A stretch of 64,000 nt of DNA from JBDSKH01 sp035556655 (GCA_035556655.1 DATMFW010000094.1:34799-98798); one strand, 5' to 3'; positions 1 through 8,976 are shown, counted from the stretch's first letter. Numbers and translations are program-made. Notes: a model not told the origin generated them from the sequence alone.

Positions 1-337
1 CGATGCGCTGCACCCCGGCCTCCTGCATGGCGGCCAGCAGGACGCTGGTGCCGTCGACGTTCTGCTCGTAGGTGTGCAGCGGGCGCTGGACCGACACTCC
101 GGCGTACTTGAATCCGGCGATGTGGATGACGCCGGTTACGCCGTGGTCGTGCATGGCCCGCAGCAGCATCGAACCGTCGAGGATCGAGCCCCCGGTGAAC
201 GTCACCCCGGCCGGGACGAACTCGCGGTGGCCGCTGGAGAGGTCGTCGACGACGGTTACCGGGATCTGCGCCTTGACGAGGGCCCGGACGACGTGCGCAC
301 CGATATAGCCGGCGCCGCCGGTCACCAGCCAGGTCAT
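1..337 (-). CDS. galE: UDP-glucose 4-epimerase, N-terminal part (cut by window edge)
   Basis: The reverse strand from the ATG at 337 encodes a short-chain-dehydrogenase-type sugar epimerase. It opens with the NAD-binding glycine motif MTWLVTGGAGYIGAHVVRAL, followed by VVDDLSSGHREFVPAG and VIHIAGFKYAGVSV, as in GalE. Only about 112 residues lie in the window, so the catalytic Tyr-x-x-x-Lys is not seen. GalE interconverts UDP-glucose and UDP-galactose for cell-surface sugars. The -10-like hexamer TAGCCT (344-349, reverse strand) ends 6 nt before the start codon, suggesting a leaderless transcript. A second, divergent galE lies at 8020-8976. Confidence 0.9.
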   Translation of the reverse strand, partial: MTWLVTGGAGYIGAHVVRALVKAQIPVTVVDDLSSGHREFVPAGVTFTGGSILDGSMLLRAMHDHGVTGVIHIAGFKYAGVSVQRPLHTYEQNVDGTSVLLAAMQEAGVQRI

Positions 338-384
338 GCGACAAGGCTAGGCGACGGCGGCGACGGCGACGGCGACGGCGCGGT

Positions 385-498
385 TCAGTGAGCTGGGCGG
401 CGGGGCACCCGGCGGTACCCGTCCGTCACGGTGACCCGGACGGTGGCGACGAGAGTCGCGGCGACGGCCACGACGGCCACAGCGATGACGATCTCCAT
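385..498 (-). CDS. 37-aa single-pass membrane micro-protein, unknown function
   Basis: A short reverse-strand frame (ATG at 498, TGA at 385) encodes MEIVIAVAVVAVAATLVATV followed by a charged tail, RVTVTDGYRRVPRRPAH. The first 20 or so residues form one hydrophobic segment and the tail is basic, so an N-out/C-in small membrane protein is likely. A TAGATT -10-like hexamer (506-511, reverse strand) ends 7 nt before the ATG, fitting leaderless expression. It is transcribed divergently from the GlxA-type regulator. I do not recognise a named family. Coding status rests on the promoter spacing and protein-like composition. Confidence 0.55.
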   Translation of the reverse strand: MEIVIAVAVVAVAATLVATVRVTVTDGYRRVPRRPAH

Positions 499-569
499 GG
501 CAGTAAATCTATGGTTGACCACTGACAGCCACGAGTGGCATGGTTGACACGCTTCGTCGATTAACCGCC
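499..569. promoter_or_regulatory. Divergent promoter/operator region with direct repeat ATGGTTGAC
   Basis: The 71 bp between the micro-protein and the regulator carry two copies of ATGGTTGAC (511-519 and 540-548) spaced 29 bp start to start. They bracket a CCACT/AGTGG inverted repeat (519-523 and 534-538). This is a plausible binding site for the adjacent AraC-type regulator. TTGACC and TTGACA inside the repeats also resemble -35 boxes. The assignment is by inspection only. Confidence 0.4.
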
Positions 570-1535
570 ATGGAGGGCCGCGTGCTCCGCAAAGTCGTCT
601 GTCTCGCCCTGCCCGGCACCGCGCCGTTCGAGTTCGGGGTCATCTGCGAGGTCTTCGGAATCGACCGCGAAGACAGCGGCGGCCCCACCTTCGACTTCGC
701 CATCGCCACCGCCGAGCCCGGGCCGGTCGAGATGTCGCTCGGGTTCACCATGACCATCGACAACGACCTCTCCGTCGCCGCCGACGCCGACCTCATCGCC
801 GTGCCCGCCCACCACCGCGGGCGCGTCGACGAGCGCTACCTCGACGTCGTCCGCGCCGCCGAGGCCCGCGGCGCCTGGGTGCTCAGCGTCTGCAGCGGAG
901 CGTTCGTGCTCGCCCAGGCCGGAGTGCTCGACGGCCGACGCTCCACCACGCACTGGATGTGGACCGACCAGCTCGCCGAACGCTACCCCGGCACCGATGT
1001 CGATCCCGATGTGCTGTTCGTGGAAGACCGCAAAGTCGTCACCAGCGCCGGCACCGCCGCCGGCATCGACGCCGCCCTGCACATCGTGCGGCAGGAGCTC
1101 GGCGTCGCCGCGACCAACATCATCGCCCGGCGCATGGTGGTGCCACCCCAGCGCGACGGGGGCCAGTCCCAGTACATCGAGCAGCCGGTACCCGAATGCC
1201 GCTCCGACTCGTTCGCGCTCGTCACCGAGTGGATGCTGGAGAACCTCGACCAGGATCTCACCATCGAGGTGCTCGCCCGCCGCGCACTCATGTCGACCCG
1301 GACCTTCGCCCGGCGCTTCCGTGCCGAGACCGGGACAACCCCGGCGGCGTGGCTCAACCGCCAACGCATCCTGCGTGCACAGCAGCTGCTCGAGCAGACC
1401 GACGAGGGGCTCGAGCAGATCGCGCAGATCGCCGGCTTCGGCACGGCGGCGGTCATGCGGCACCACTTCCTCAAGGTGCTGCAGACGACCCCCACGAACT
1501 ACCGCCGCACGTTCGGGGCCCGCGCCGCGGGCTGA
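570..1535 (+). CDS. GlxA-family transcriptional regulator (DJ-1/PfpI domain + AraC HTH)
   Basis: This is a 321-aa two-domain regulator. Residues about 5-180 form a DJ-1/PfpI class I amidotransferase-like domain with the nucleophile-elbow motif SVCSGAFVLAQAGVLDG. The C-terminal 100 residues are an AraC/XylS double helix-turn-helix, with signature MSTRTFARRFRAETGTTPAAW followed by IAQIAGFGTAAVMRHHF. Such proteins are transcriptional activators whose ligand is usually unknown. I chose the ATG at 570 because homologous sequence starts at about RKVVCLALPG. An in-frame ATG at 540 and a GTG at 582 are alternatives. The last 37 bp overlap the antisense end of the DUF559 gene. Confidence 0.85.
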   Translation: MEGRVLRKVVCLALPGTAPFEFGVICEVFGIDREDSGGPTFDFAIATAEPGPVEMSLGFTMTIDNDLSVAADADLIAVPAHHRGRVDERYLDVVRAAEARGAWVLSVCSGAFVLAQAGVLDGRRSTTHWMWTDQLAERYPGTDVDPDVLFVEDRKVVTSAGTAAGIDAALHIVRQELGVAATNIIARRMVVPPQRDGGQSQYIEQPVPECRSDSFALVTEWMLENLDQDLTIEVLARRALMSTRTFARRFRAETGTTPAAWLNRQRILRAQQLLEQTDEGLEQIAQIAGFGTAAVMRHHFLKVLQTTPTNYRRTFGARAAG

Positions 1536-2542
1536 GGTCCCTCCCCGACGAAAACTGAGGAAGTTCGGCTCGATGGTCGCCGATTCGCCCGCCGTGCAGG
1601 CGTTTCGAGAGTGATCGTCCTCAGTTTTCGTAAGCGCGCGGGGCGACGCGGGGCACGACGCGCTCGCGCCCGATCGTCGAGCGCCATCGCGGCTCGGATC
1701 GCCGCGAGGCACCCCGCCCAGTCCCCCATCAGCTGCGCATACGTCAGCCGGATGCTGCGCGCGCCCCGCTGCGCCAGCACCAGATCCTTCTGATGGTCGC
1801 GCTCGAATCTGCTGCCGCCCTCGCCGTCCCAGTCCTCGGCGTGCTGACCACCGTCGACCTCGAGGTACACCCCCGCCGACACCCGGCCGTCGAACGCTCC
1901 CGCCCCCGGCACACGCGCCTGCGGCTCCATCGTGATACCGGCATCGCGTAGACGCAGCCGGAGCACGGTCTCGCCCCACGAATCCGCCCGGCCGTCGACC
2001 AGAGCGCGCCACGCGCGGACGCGACGGGGAGCGCGGGCGAATGCCGCATCCAGCCGGGCCGGCGACCAGCCCAGGTACCGCACGACGGCGTCGCACGCGG
2101 CCACCGCGGTGTCGCGCGGAGCGATATGGAGGACGAGCACCAGCGCGTCGTCCTCGGAGGCGAGCCAGCGCGACGGCGGCAGCCGGCGGCGCCGGCCGTC
2201 GATCCAGTGGATGCGCAGACCGTCACCCGCGGACAACCTACGCCGGTGGCTTCCCGGCGACCGCAACCCGGAGGCGTTGTGCGGCACGACGATGTCGACG
2301 CGCGCCGGCGGGGGCAGGAACACCCCGCGCACCCGCAGCGCCTCGATGCCGGAGAGAACTCCGCCGACGCGGACCGCGCGCACCACGGCATCGGCGGTGC
2401 CGACCCGCGCGTACCAGCCGTGACGGACCCGGAAGATCGATCGCGCGGCGAGCTCGCGCCGGATGTCCCTGTCGGTGAACCCGGCGCGCAACAGATCCGC
2501 GCGCCGGGCGACGGGGCGGAGGAACTGCGTCACGGAGCGCAC
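1499..2542 (-). CDS. AbiEi-like wHTH + DUF559 (Vsr-like) endonuclease-domain protein A
   Basis: A 347-aa product from a GTG start. The N-terminal 50 residues (LLRAGFTDRDIRRELAARS, then IFRVRHGWYA) match the winged-helix 'AbiEi antitoxin' domain often fused to DUF559. The C-terminal DUF559 domain (about residues 190-290) shows SWGETVLRLRLRDAG, YLEVDGGQHAEDW and FERDHQKDLVLAQRG, the E/D-x-D/ExK-like acidic pattern of Vsr-type PD-(D/E)XK nucleases. The domain ends near IRAAM. The remaining 40 or so residues are encoded by palindrome A1 and downstream DNA, and the stop lies inside glxA on the opposite strand. Palindromes A1 and A2 flank the gene. Its paralogue lies at 59425-60270. Substrate and role are unknown. 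Confidence 0.75.
   Translation of the reverse strand: MRSVTQFLRPVARRADLLRAGFTDRDIRRELAARSIFRVRHGWYARVGTADAVVRAVRVGGVLSGIEALRVRGVFLPPPARVDIVVPHNASGLRSPGSHRRRLSAGDGLRIHWIDGRRRRLPPSRWLASEDDALVLVLHIAPRDTAVAACDAVVRYLGWSPARLDAAFARAPRRVRAWRALVDGRADSWGETVLRLRLRDAGITMEPQARVPGAGAFDGRVSAGVYLEVDGGQHAEDWDGEGGSRFERDHQKDLVLAQRGARSIRLTYAQLMGDWAGCLAAIRAAMALDDRARARRAPRRPARLRKLRTITLETPARRANRRPSSRTSSVFVGEGPQPAARAPNVRR
1548..1631. repeat. Palindromic element A1 (CTGAGG subtype), 3' side of DUF559 gene A
   Basis: A perfect 14-bp inverted repeat, ACGAAAACTGAGGA (1548-1561) and TCCTCAGTTTTCGT (1618-1631), encloses 56 bp. The left arm continues as AGTTCG. The AT-rich arms stand out in this GC-rich DNA. The element lies inside the 3' part of the neighbouring endonuclease reading frame. 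Related elements occur at 2651-2730 and 5320-5408. Confidence 0.85.
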
Positions 2543-2650
2543 CGGGCCATGGTTGCTGCGCCGCGAGCCACTCGGCGCCGAACTCCGGGAACCGGTGGAC
2601 TCGGCGTCCGTCGGTGTCCTGTGGGGGACGCGTCCTCGCGCGCGCCGCGT

Positions 2651-2730
2651 CGAAAACTGAGGACGTTCGCGCCGAAACCGCCCCGGACACGGCGTGTCGG
2701 CGACGGACGACCCGAACGTCCTCAGTTTTG
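2651..2730. repeat. Palindromic element A2 (CTGAGG subtype), 5' side of DUF559 gene A
   Basis: A perfect 17-bp inverted repeat has arms AAAACTGAGGACGTTCG (2653-2669) and its complement (2713-2729), with 43 bp between them. It sits 108 bp upstream of the endonuclease start. Its outer end GGTCA differs by one base from the CGTCA seen in the solitary copy at 5320-5408. Confidence 0.85.
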
Positions 2731-2866
2731 GTCAGCGCAGAGTCACGCCCCCGCGCGCATCATCGTGGCGAGGTGTCGAGCACGACGAGACTGTCGCCGA
2801 AGTCGAGCACCGCGTTGCAGCCGTCGCCGCAGGCCGGCGGCGCCCCGTCGGCCGAGCCTCGCCGGC
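2731..2866. other. Intergenic stretch without a supported gene
   Basis: This lies between element A2 and the manA stop. In one reverse frame, directly after manA, the DNA reads as a protein-like tail (CNAVLDFGDSLVVLDTSPR, stop at 2760) with no start codon of its own. It could be a remnant or chance. I see no promoter or hairpin. Confidence 0.4.
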
Positions 2867-3997
2867 TCAGGAAGCGCTCCCCGTCGCCACGAACACCCGC
2901 CCGTCGCCGCTCACCCGCAGCACCGGCTCGTCGGCGAGATACGCCGCGGCACCGGGGGTCAGCGTGAGGAAGCCCGCGCCTCCGGACAGCACGGCGCCAC
3001 CGTGCGCCGCGAACGCGATCGCGGGCCCGCCACCGGGGATCGCGACGTCCACGCCGCGCGCCGCCGCATCCGGAGAGATCACCGTGAGCGCGAAACCGGG
3101 CCCGTCGGGGCGGAAGCGCTCGACGCCCGGTTCGAGCACCTCCGGCCGCAGGTACGGTGCGGACACCGGGCGGAAGTCGAGCACCTCGAGCAGCTCCGGC
3201 ACGTCGACGTGCTTGGGGGTGAGCCCGCCGCGCAGCACGTTGTCGCTCGCGGTCATCAGTTCGATGCCGAGCCCGCCCAGGTACGCGTGGATGTTGCCGG
3301 CCGGCAGGGAGAGCGCCTCGCCCGGGCGCAGCGCGATCGTGTGCAGCAGCAACGAGATCGGGATGCCGGGGTCGCCCGGATACCGCGCCGCCAGCAGGCG
3401 GACGGTCGCCCAGGAGTCCCCATCGAGACCCTCCGCGGCCGAGGTCACGGCGGCGGTGAGCTCCTCCACCCCCGCCCCGCGGGTGATGAGCCACTCGAAC
3501 ACGGAGCGGAGATCGCCGTCGTCGGCGAGGCGCTCCCGCAGCGGGGCGATGCGCGCGTCCCCGGCCACCGCATCCAGCACCGCGCGGGTCTCGGCCACGG
3601 GGCGGAACCCGGACAGGGCCGTGAACGGGTCGCTGAGCGCGTAGATCAGTTCGGGCTTGGGCGAGTCGTCCTTGTAATTGCGCTCGGGGGCATCGAGCGG
3701 CACGCCGGCGGCGTTCTCGCGCGCGAAGCCTGCGGCGGCCTGCGCGCGCGTGGGATGCGCCTGCAGCGACAGGGGCGCATCGGCGGCCAGCACCTTGAGC
3801 AGGAACGGCAGGCGCTCGGGGACCAGATCGGCCAGTGTGCCCGGGCGGCCGACGAGCCGCGACGGCGAGCCCGGATGCGTCCCCAGCCAGAGCTCCGCCT
3901 GCGGTTCCCCGGTGGGTTCGGCGCCGAGCAACGCCGGAATCGCGGTTGTGGAACCCCACGCATAATCACGCGGAGTGTTGTTGATTCCGACGAACAT
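2867..3997 (-). CDS. manA: Mannose-6-phosphate isomerase, type I
   Basis: This 376-aa enzyme interconverts mannose-6-P and fructose-6-P, the entry point for GDP-mannose. The zinc-site motifs of type I phosphomannose isomerases are visible: PLSLQAHPTRAQAAAGFARE near residue 90 and DDSPKPELIYAL near residue 130, then RPGEALSLPAGNIHAYLGG and the late ASDNVLRGGLTPKHVDV signature. The ATG at 3997 (MFVGINNTPRDYAWGS) has a GGGGGAAGG ribosome-binding sequence. It is divergent from the acyl-CoA dehydrogenase gene. Confidence 0.93.
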   Translation of the reverse strand: MFVGINNTPRDYAWGSTTAIPALLGAEPTGEPQAELWLGTHPGSPSRLVGRPGTLADLVPERLPFLLKVLAADAPLSLQAHPTRAQAAAGFARENAAGVPLDAPERNYKDDSPKPELIYALSDPFTALSGFRPVAETRAVLDAVAGDARIAPLRERLADDGDLRSVFEWLITRGAGVEELTAAVTSAAEGLDGDSWATVRLLAARYPGDPGIPISLLLHTIALRPGEALSLPAGNIHAYLGGLGIELMTASDNVLRGGLTPKHVDVPELLEVLDFRPVSAPYLRPEVLEPGVERFRPDGPGFALTVISPDAAARGVDVAIPGGGPAIAFAAHGGAVLSGGAGFLTLTPGAAAYLADEPVLRVSGDGRVFVATGSAS

Positions 3998-4078
3998 CGT
4001 GGCCTTCCCCCGGACGGGCTTTGCACCAAAGTACCAACGCCTTTGGGCCCCGAAACGGCCGGCCGTAGGCTTCCCGGC
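3998..4078. promoter_or_regulatory. Divergent promoter region manA / acyl-CoA dehydrogenase
   Basis: CCAAAG (4026-4031) and CTTTGG (4041-4046) form an inverted repeat that overlaps a reverse-strand TACTTT -10-like box (4028-4033) for manA, so it could be an operator. On the forward strand TAGGCT (4066-4071) ends 7 nt before the ATG at 4079, fitting a leaderless transcript. Confidence 0.45.
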
Positions 4079-5278
4079 ATGACTGTCACCACCTCCACCA
4101 CCTTCACCCCGATCCCGAGCGACTTCTACGGCCTCGAGGCCCAGCTCGAGGACCGCGAGAAGGACGTGCTGATGCGTCTGCGCGCCTTCATCGAGAACGA
4201 GGTCAAGCCGCTGGTCAACGATCACTGGGCGCGGGCCGAGTTCTTCCCCGCGTCCGTCGTGCAGGGGCTCGCCGACCTCGGCCTGTTCGGGATGCCGTGG
4301 GAGGAGACCCGCCCGTTCGAGAACTCCGCGGTCTTCCGCGGCTGGGTGGCCCTCGAGCTGGGACGCGTGGACGCATCCCTCGCGACGCTCGTGGGCATGC
4401 AGAACGGCCTCGTCATGGGCGCGATCGGCGTCGGCGGATCGCCCGAGCAGCGCAAGGAGTGGCTGCCGAAGTTCGCCACTGCCGAGTGGCTCGGCTGCTT
4501 CGGCCTGACCGAGCCGCTGTCCGGGTCGGACAGCGCACAGGGGCTGCGCACCACGGCGACCCGCGAGGGCGACGAGTGGGTGATCAACGGCGCCAAGCGC
4601 TGGATCGGCAACGGCACCGTCGCCTCGCACGCGATCATCTGGGCGAAGTCGACCGAGGACGGGCAGGTGAAGGGCTTCCTGGTTCCGACCGACACCCCCG
4701 GATACCAGGCCACCAAGATCGAGAACAAGCAGGCCCTGCGCATCGTGCAGAACGCCGACATCACCCTCACCGACCTGCGGGTGCCCGAGGCGAACCGGCT
4801 GCAGAACGCGAACTCGTTCAAGGAGACCGCAGCGGTGCTGCGCCTCACCCGCGCCGAGGTGGCCTGGGCCGCCGTGGGCAACTCGATCGGGGCGTACGAG
4901 GCCGCCGTGAAGTACGGCTCGGAGCGCGTGCAGTTCGGCAAGACGATCGACAGCCACCAGCTGATCCAGGAGCACTACGCCAAGATGCTCGGCAACATCA
5001 CCGCCTCGATCGCGATGTGCGCGCGCGTGTCGGCGATGCTCGACGAGGGCACTCAGCGCGACGAGCACGCCGCCCTGGCGAAGGAGTTCACGACGAGCCG
5101 GATGCGCGAGACCGTCGCGTGGGCGCGCGAGAGCATGGGCGGCAACGGCATCGTGCTCGACAACGACGTGATCCGGCACTTCGCCGACGCGGAGGCGATG
5201 TTCTCCTACGAGGGCACCCGCGAGATGAACACCCTCATCGTCGGACGCGCGATCACGGGCAAGGCCGCGTTCGTCTGA
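4079..5278 (+). CDS. Acyl-CoA dehydrogenase (glutaryl-CoA dehydrogenase-like)
   Basis: A 399-aa flavoprotein of the acyl-CoA dehydrogenase family, which oxidises acyl-CoA to enoyl-CoA with FAD. It has the usual N-terminal helical domain, the middle beta domain with CFGLTEPLSGSD and the C-terminal helical domain with RVQFGKTIDSHQLIQEHYAK. The likely catalytic glutamate sits in MFSYEGTREMNTLIVGRAI, placed as in glutaryl-CoA dehydrogenases, and length fits that group. Substrate specificity (glutaryl-CoA versus another acyl-CoA) cannot be settled from sequence alone. It appears monocistronic. Confidence 0.88.
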   Translation: MTVTTSTTFTPIPSDFYGLEAQLEDREKDVLMRLRAFIENEVKPLVNDHWARAEFFPASVVQGLADLGLFGMPWEETRPFENSAVFRGWVALELGRVDASLATLVGMQNGLVMGAIGVGGSPEQRKEWLPKFATAEWLGCFGLTEPLSGSDSAQGLRTTATREGDEWVINGAKRWIGNGTVASHAIIWAKSTEDGQVKGFLVPTDTPGYQATKIENKQALRIVQNADITLTDLRVPEANRLQNANSFKETAAVLRLTRAEVAWAAVGNSIGAYEAAVKYGSERVQFGKTIDSHQLIQEHYAKMLGNITASIAMCARVSAMLDEGTQRDEHAALAKEFTTSRMRETVAWARESMGGNGIVLDNDVIRHFADAEAMFSYEGTREMNTLIVGRAITGKAAFV

Positions 5279-5319
5279 GTCCAGGCGGCCGGTGCGTGGG
5301 GCTGCGGACACGCGTCGCG

Positions 5320-5408
5320 GTGACGAAAACTGAGGACGTTCGCGCATTCTCGCGCGTCGAGCGCATCGTTCACGTCGGATGCGGCGCAGACTCCTCAGTT
5401 TTCGTCAC
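5320..5408. repeat. Solitary palindromic element A3 (CTGAGG subtype)
   Basis: A perfect 17-bp inverted repeat, GTGACGAAAACTGAGGA (5320-5336) and its complement (5392-5408), encloses 55 bp. The left arm continues as CGTTCG as in A2. No endonuclease gene is adjacent. It lies in the 172-bp gap between the acyl-CoA dehydrogenase and the first Wzy-like gene, 43 bp upstream of the latter. Confidence 0.85.
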
Positions 5409-5450
5409 GCACGCGCGGGGCGGGACGCGAAGCGCGGATACCCTGAACCC

Positions 5451-6746
5451 ATGCACGAGGTGAACCACTACCGCCGCACCCTGGCGACGCTCGGTCTGTT
5501 CACCCTGGCCGCCGGAGACGTCTGGCGGTACCTGCTCAGCTGGTGGGGCTGGGGCGCGATCGTGCTCATCCTGTTCGTGCTCGCCGTCATCGAACTGATC
5601 CGGATGCGCGTCGACCTGCGCAGACTCCCCTACCCGATGGTCGGGTTCCTGGCGCTCGCCGCCGCCTCCATCATCTGGTCGGCGTACCCGGATGCCAGCG
5701 CCCTCGGGGTCGCGGCGCTCATCGTCACCTCGGCCTTCGCCCTGTACCTGTCGACGGCGATCGATCTGACGACGTTCGTGCGCTGCCTCGGAACGGCGCT
5801 TCGCTGGATCCTCGGCCTGTCGCTGCTGTTCGAGGTGATCGTCGCGACGGTCATCCGCGAGCGCGTGCTGCCGTTCTGGGTCGACTACTCCGATCTGGAG
5901 AAGATCCCGGCGGCGTTCTACTGGTCGCGCAACCTCCTGCTCGAGGGCGGGCGCATCCAGGGCATCGTCGGCAACGCGAACCTGCTGGCGTTCGCGGCGC
6001 TGCTGGGGGTGCTGGTGTTCGCGGTGCAGATCGCGGCGCGCACCGCATCCCGCATCTGGACCACCGGCTGGCTGGTCGTCGCGCTCGCCGTGCTCGCCCT
6101 CACCCGCTCGTCGACGGTCATCGTGGCGGGCGTGGCCGTCGGTGTCGTCGCCGTCTACCTCTGGCTGGTGCGCCGGGTGCCCGTCGGCCGTCGCGCTCCG
6201 TGGTACGGGGGCGGCGCCGCCCTCGCTGCGGCGGGCATCGCCGGCGTGATCGTGTTCCGCGACGCGCTGCTCGCGCTGCTGGGGAAGAGTCCCGACCTCA
6301 CCAACCGGCTCGACATCTGGGACACCGTCATCGGCCTGGCCTCTCAGCGCCCCGTGGCCGGCTGGGGCTGGACGGGCTACTGGGCGCCGTGGGTCGAACC
6401 GTACCGCGACCTCGTCGTCATCCGGGGGGTGCCGTACTACCAGGCGCACAACGCCTGGCTCGACGTGTACCTGCAGCTCGGCATCCTCGGCCTGATCGTG
6501 TTCGGCGGCCTGGTGCTCTCGACCCTGGTGCGCGCCTGGGCCCGCGCGCTCGACCTCGAGCACGGCCGCGGAAAGCCGATCGGTCTGTTCCCGGTGCTCG
6601 TGACGGTGCTGCTCATCGTCCACAGCCTCGCCGAGAGCCGGTTGCTCATCGAGATCGGGTTGACGCTTCTGATGGTGATCGCGATCCGGACCCGATCCCG
6701 CCTCGGGCAGGATCAGCATCTTCCCGGGATGGCGACCTCGGCATGA
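5451..6746 (+). CDS. O-antigen polymerase/ligase-like membrane protein (Wzy/WaaL family) 1
   Basis: A 431-aa polytopic protein with about ten hydrophobic segments. The C-terminal half has the family pattern SQRPVAGWGWTGYWAPW, then YYQAHNAWLDVYLQLGILGL, where the conserved His of the large periplasmic loop is followed by a TM helix. These proteins polymerise lipid-linked repeat units or ligate glycan to an acceptor. TACCCT (5439-5444) ends 6 nt before the ATG, suggesting leaderless transcription. The stop overlaps the ATG of a paralogue (ATGA), so the two are co-translated. Whether it is polymerase or ligase is undetermined. Confidence 0.8.
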   Translation: MHEVNHYRRTLATLGLFTLAAGDVWRYLLSWWGWGAIVLILFVLAVIELIRMRVDLRRLPYPMVGFLALAAASIIWSAYPDASALGVAALIVTSAFALYLSTAIDLTTFVRCLGTALRWILGLSLLFEVIVATVIRERVLPFWVDYSDLEKIPAAFYWSRNLLLEGGRIQGIVGNANLLAFAALLGVLVFAVQIAARTASRIWTTGWLVVALAVLALTRSSTVIVAGVAVGVVAVYLWLVRRVPVGRRAPWYGGGAALAAAGIAGVIVFRDALLALLGKSPDLTNRLDIWDTVIGLASQRPVAGWGWTGYWAPWVEPYRDLVVIRGVPYYQAHNAWLDVYLQLGILGLIVFGGLVLSTLVRAWARALDLEHGRGKPIGLFPVLVTVLLIVHSLAESRLLIEIGLTLLMVIAIRTRSRLGQDQHLPGMATSA

Positions 6747-8019
6747 GCGCACCCGAGCGTCCCGCCCGGCGGTTCTGGGCGGTCGTCCTCGACATCGCGG
6801 CGGCCCCGGCCACGCGCCAGGCGCTCACCGTCGTCATCTTCGTGATGGCGCTGGTGTCGCCGTTCGCGCGCATCGTCCTCGGGTGGCCCGGAGCTCTCGC
6901 GGCCCTCGCTCTCGTGGTGGCGATCGGAGCGGTGTCGCTGGCGGCGCGACGCGGCGAGATCGAGTGGCGCGGCATCCTGCCGGTGTCTCTGCTGGCGTTC
7001 GTGACCTGGATGCTGCTCAGCATCCTGTGGAGCGAGTACACGTGGGCGAGCATCGGCGGCACACTGTACTCGGTGGCCTGGATGTTCCTCGGAGCCTTCA
7101 TCGCCCTGTCGCGCGACCTGATCCAGGTGGTGCGCGGCCTGGGCGACGCGCTCCGCGCGATCCTGCTGGCCTCGCTCGTGGTGGAGGTCATCTCGGGGAT
7201 CCTCATCGACATGCCGCTGCCGTTCCTGGGGGTGGCGGGGCAGTTGGCGGCGGGCGGGCCGATCCAGGGCATCGCGGGGACGCGCAACGCGCTCGGATTC
7301 CTCGCGGGCCTGGCGATCCTGACGTTCTGGATCGAGATCCGCACCCGGTCGGTCCGCCGGATCGTCAGCGTGCCCTTCGTGGTGCTCGCCGGCCTGACGG
7401 TGCTGGCGACCCGGTCGCCGGTGACGTTCGTCGTGCTCGCGGTGGTGGGGGTCGCGGGCCTGATGCTCCTGGTGCTGCGGCGCATCCCGGCGAACGCGCG
7501 GGCCGCGCTGCAACCGGCGATCCTGGTGCTGGCGATCGTGGGATCGACGGTGTCGTGGGTGTTCCGCGTGCGCATCCTGAACTTCCTGGATGCGACATCC
7601 GATTTCGAGGCCCGCACGAAGATCTGGCAGACGCTTTCGGCACTCTCCGACCGGCACCCCGTGGAGGGCTGGGGGTGGGTCGGGCTCTGGCCGCGCACGG
7701 TGTTCCCGTTCTCCAGCGTGCAGCTGCCGTCGGGGCGGCAGGCGGGGTCGGCTCTGAACGCCTACGTCGACACCTGGTTCCAGCTCGGGTTGATCGGCCT
7801 GGTGCTGCTGGTGCTGGCGCTGGGGCTCGGCTTCGCGCGGGCCTGGCTGGTCGCCTCGGAGGCGCGCAGCACCGTCAACGTCTGGCCGGCCCTGACGCTC
7901 GCGCTGCTCGGGGCGGTCAGCCTCGCCGAGAGCTATCTCATCGCCGAGGCGGGGCTGGTGCTGGCGGTGGCCGCCTGCGTCGCGGCGGCGCGCAAGAGGT
8001 CGTGGCGCCGGGCGCTGGC

Positions 8020-8023
<4 letters not shown>
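6743..8023 (+). CDS. O-antigen polymerase/ligase-like membrane protein (Wzy/WaaL family) 2
   Basis: A 426-aa polytopic paralogue of the preceding gene, starting in its stop codon. The matching C-terminal motif SDRHPVEGWGWVGLWPRTVF is followed by GSALNAYVDTWFQLGLIGLV. The conserved His before Asn in the first copy is replaced here (ALNAY rather than AHNAW), so the two may have diverged in function. Convergent with galE, with a 4-bp overlap of stop regions. Confidence 0.78.

Positions 8024-8976
<953 letters not shown>

Noticed and set aside
1499..2542. Calling DUF559 protein A a type IV toxin-antitoxin antitoxin
   Set aside because: The N-terminal wHTH resembles AbiEi, but no AbiEii-type nucleotidyltransferase toxin gene is adjacent and the C-terminal half is a nuclease-like domain.
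2760..2866. Protein-like reverse frame ending CNAVLDFGDSLVVLDTSPR
   Set aside because: It has no start codon or ribosome-binding site, and the rest of the frame is antisense or out-of-frame manA. It is kept only as a possible remnant.
2126..4078. A very long forward open frame extending upstream of the acyl-CoA dehydrogenase
   Set aside because: It reads antisense through manA and the endonuclease region and its composition is Arg/Pro-rich noise from high-GC DNA. The dehydrogenase homology begins at 4079, next to a leaderless promoter.
3998..5347. An open reverse frame that would give manA a 450-residue N-terminal extension
   Set aside because: The extension is antisense to the dehydrogenase gene and has no domain-like sequence. 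ManA homology starts at MFVGINN with a ribosome-binding site.
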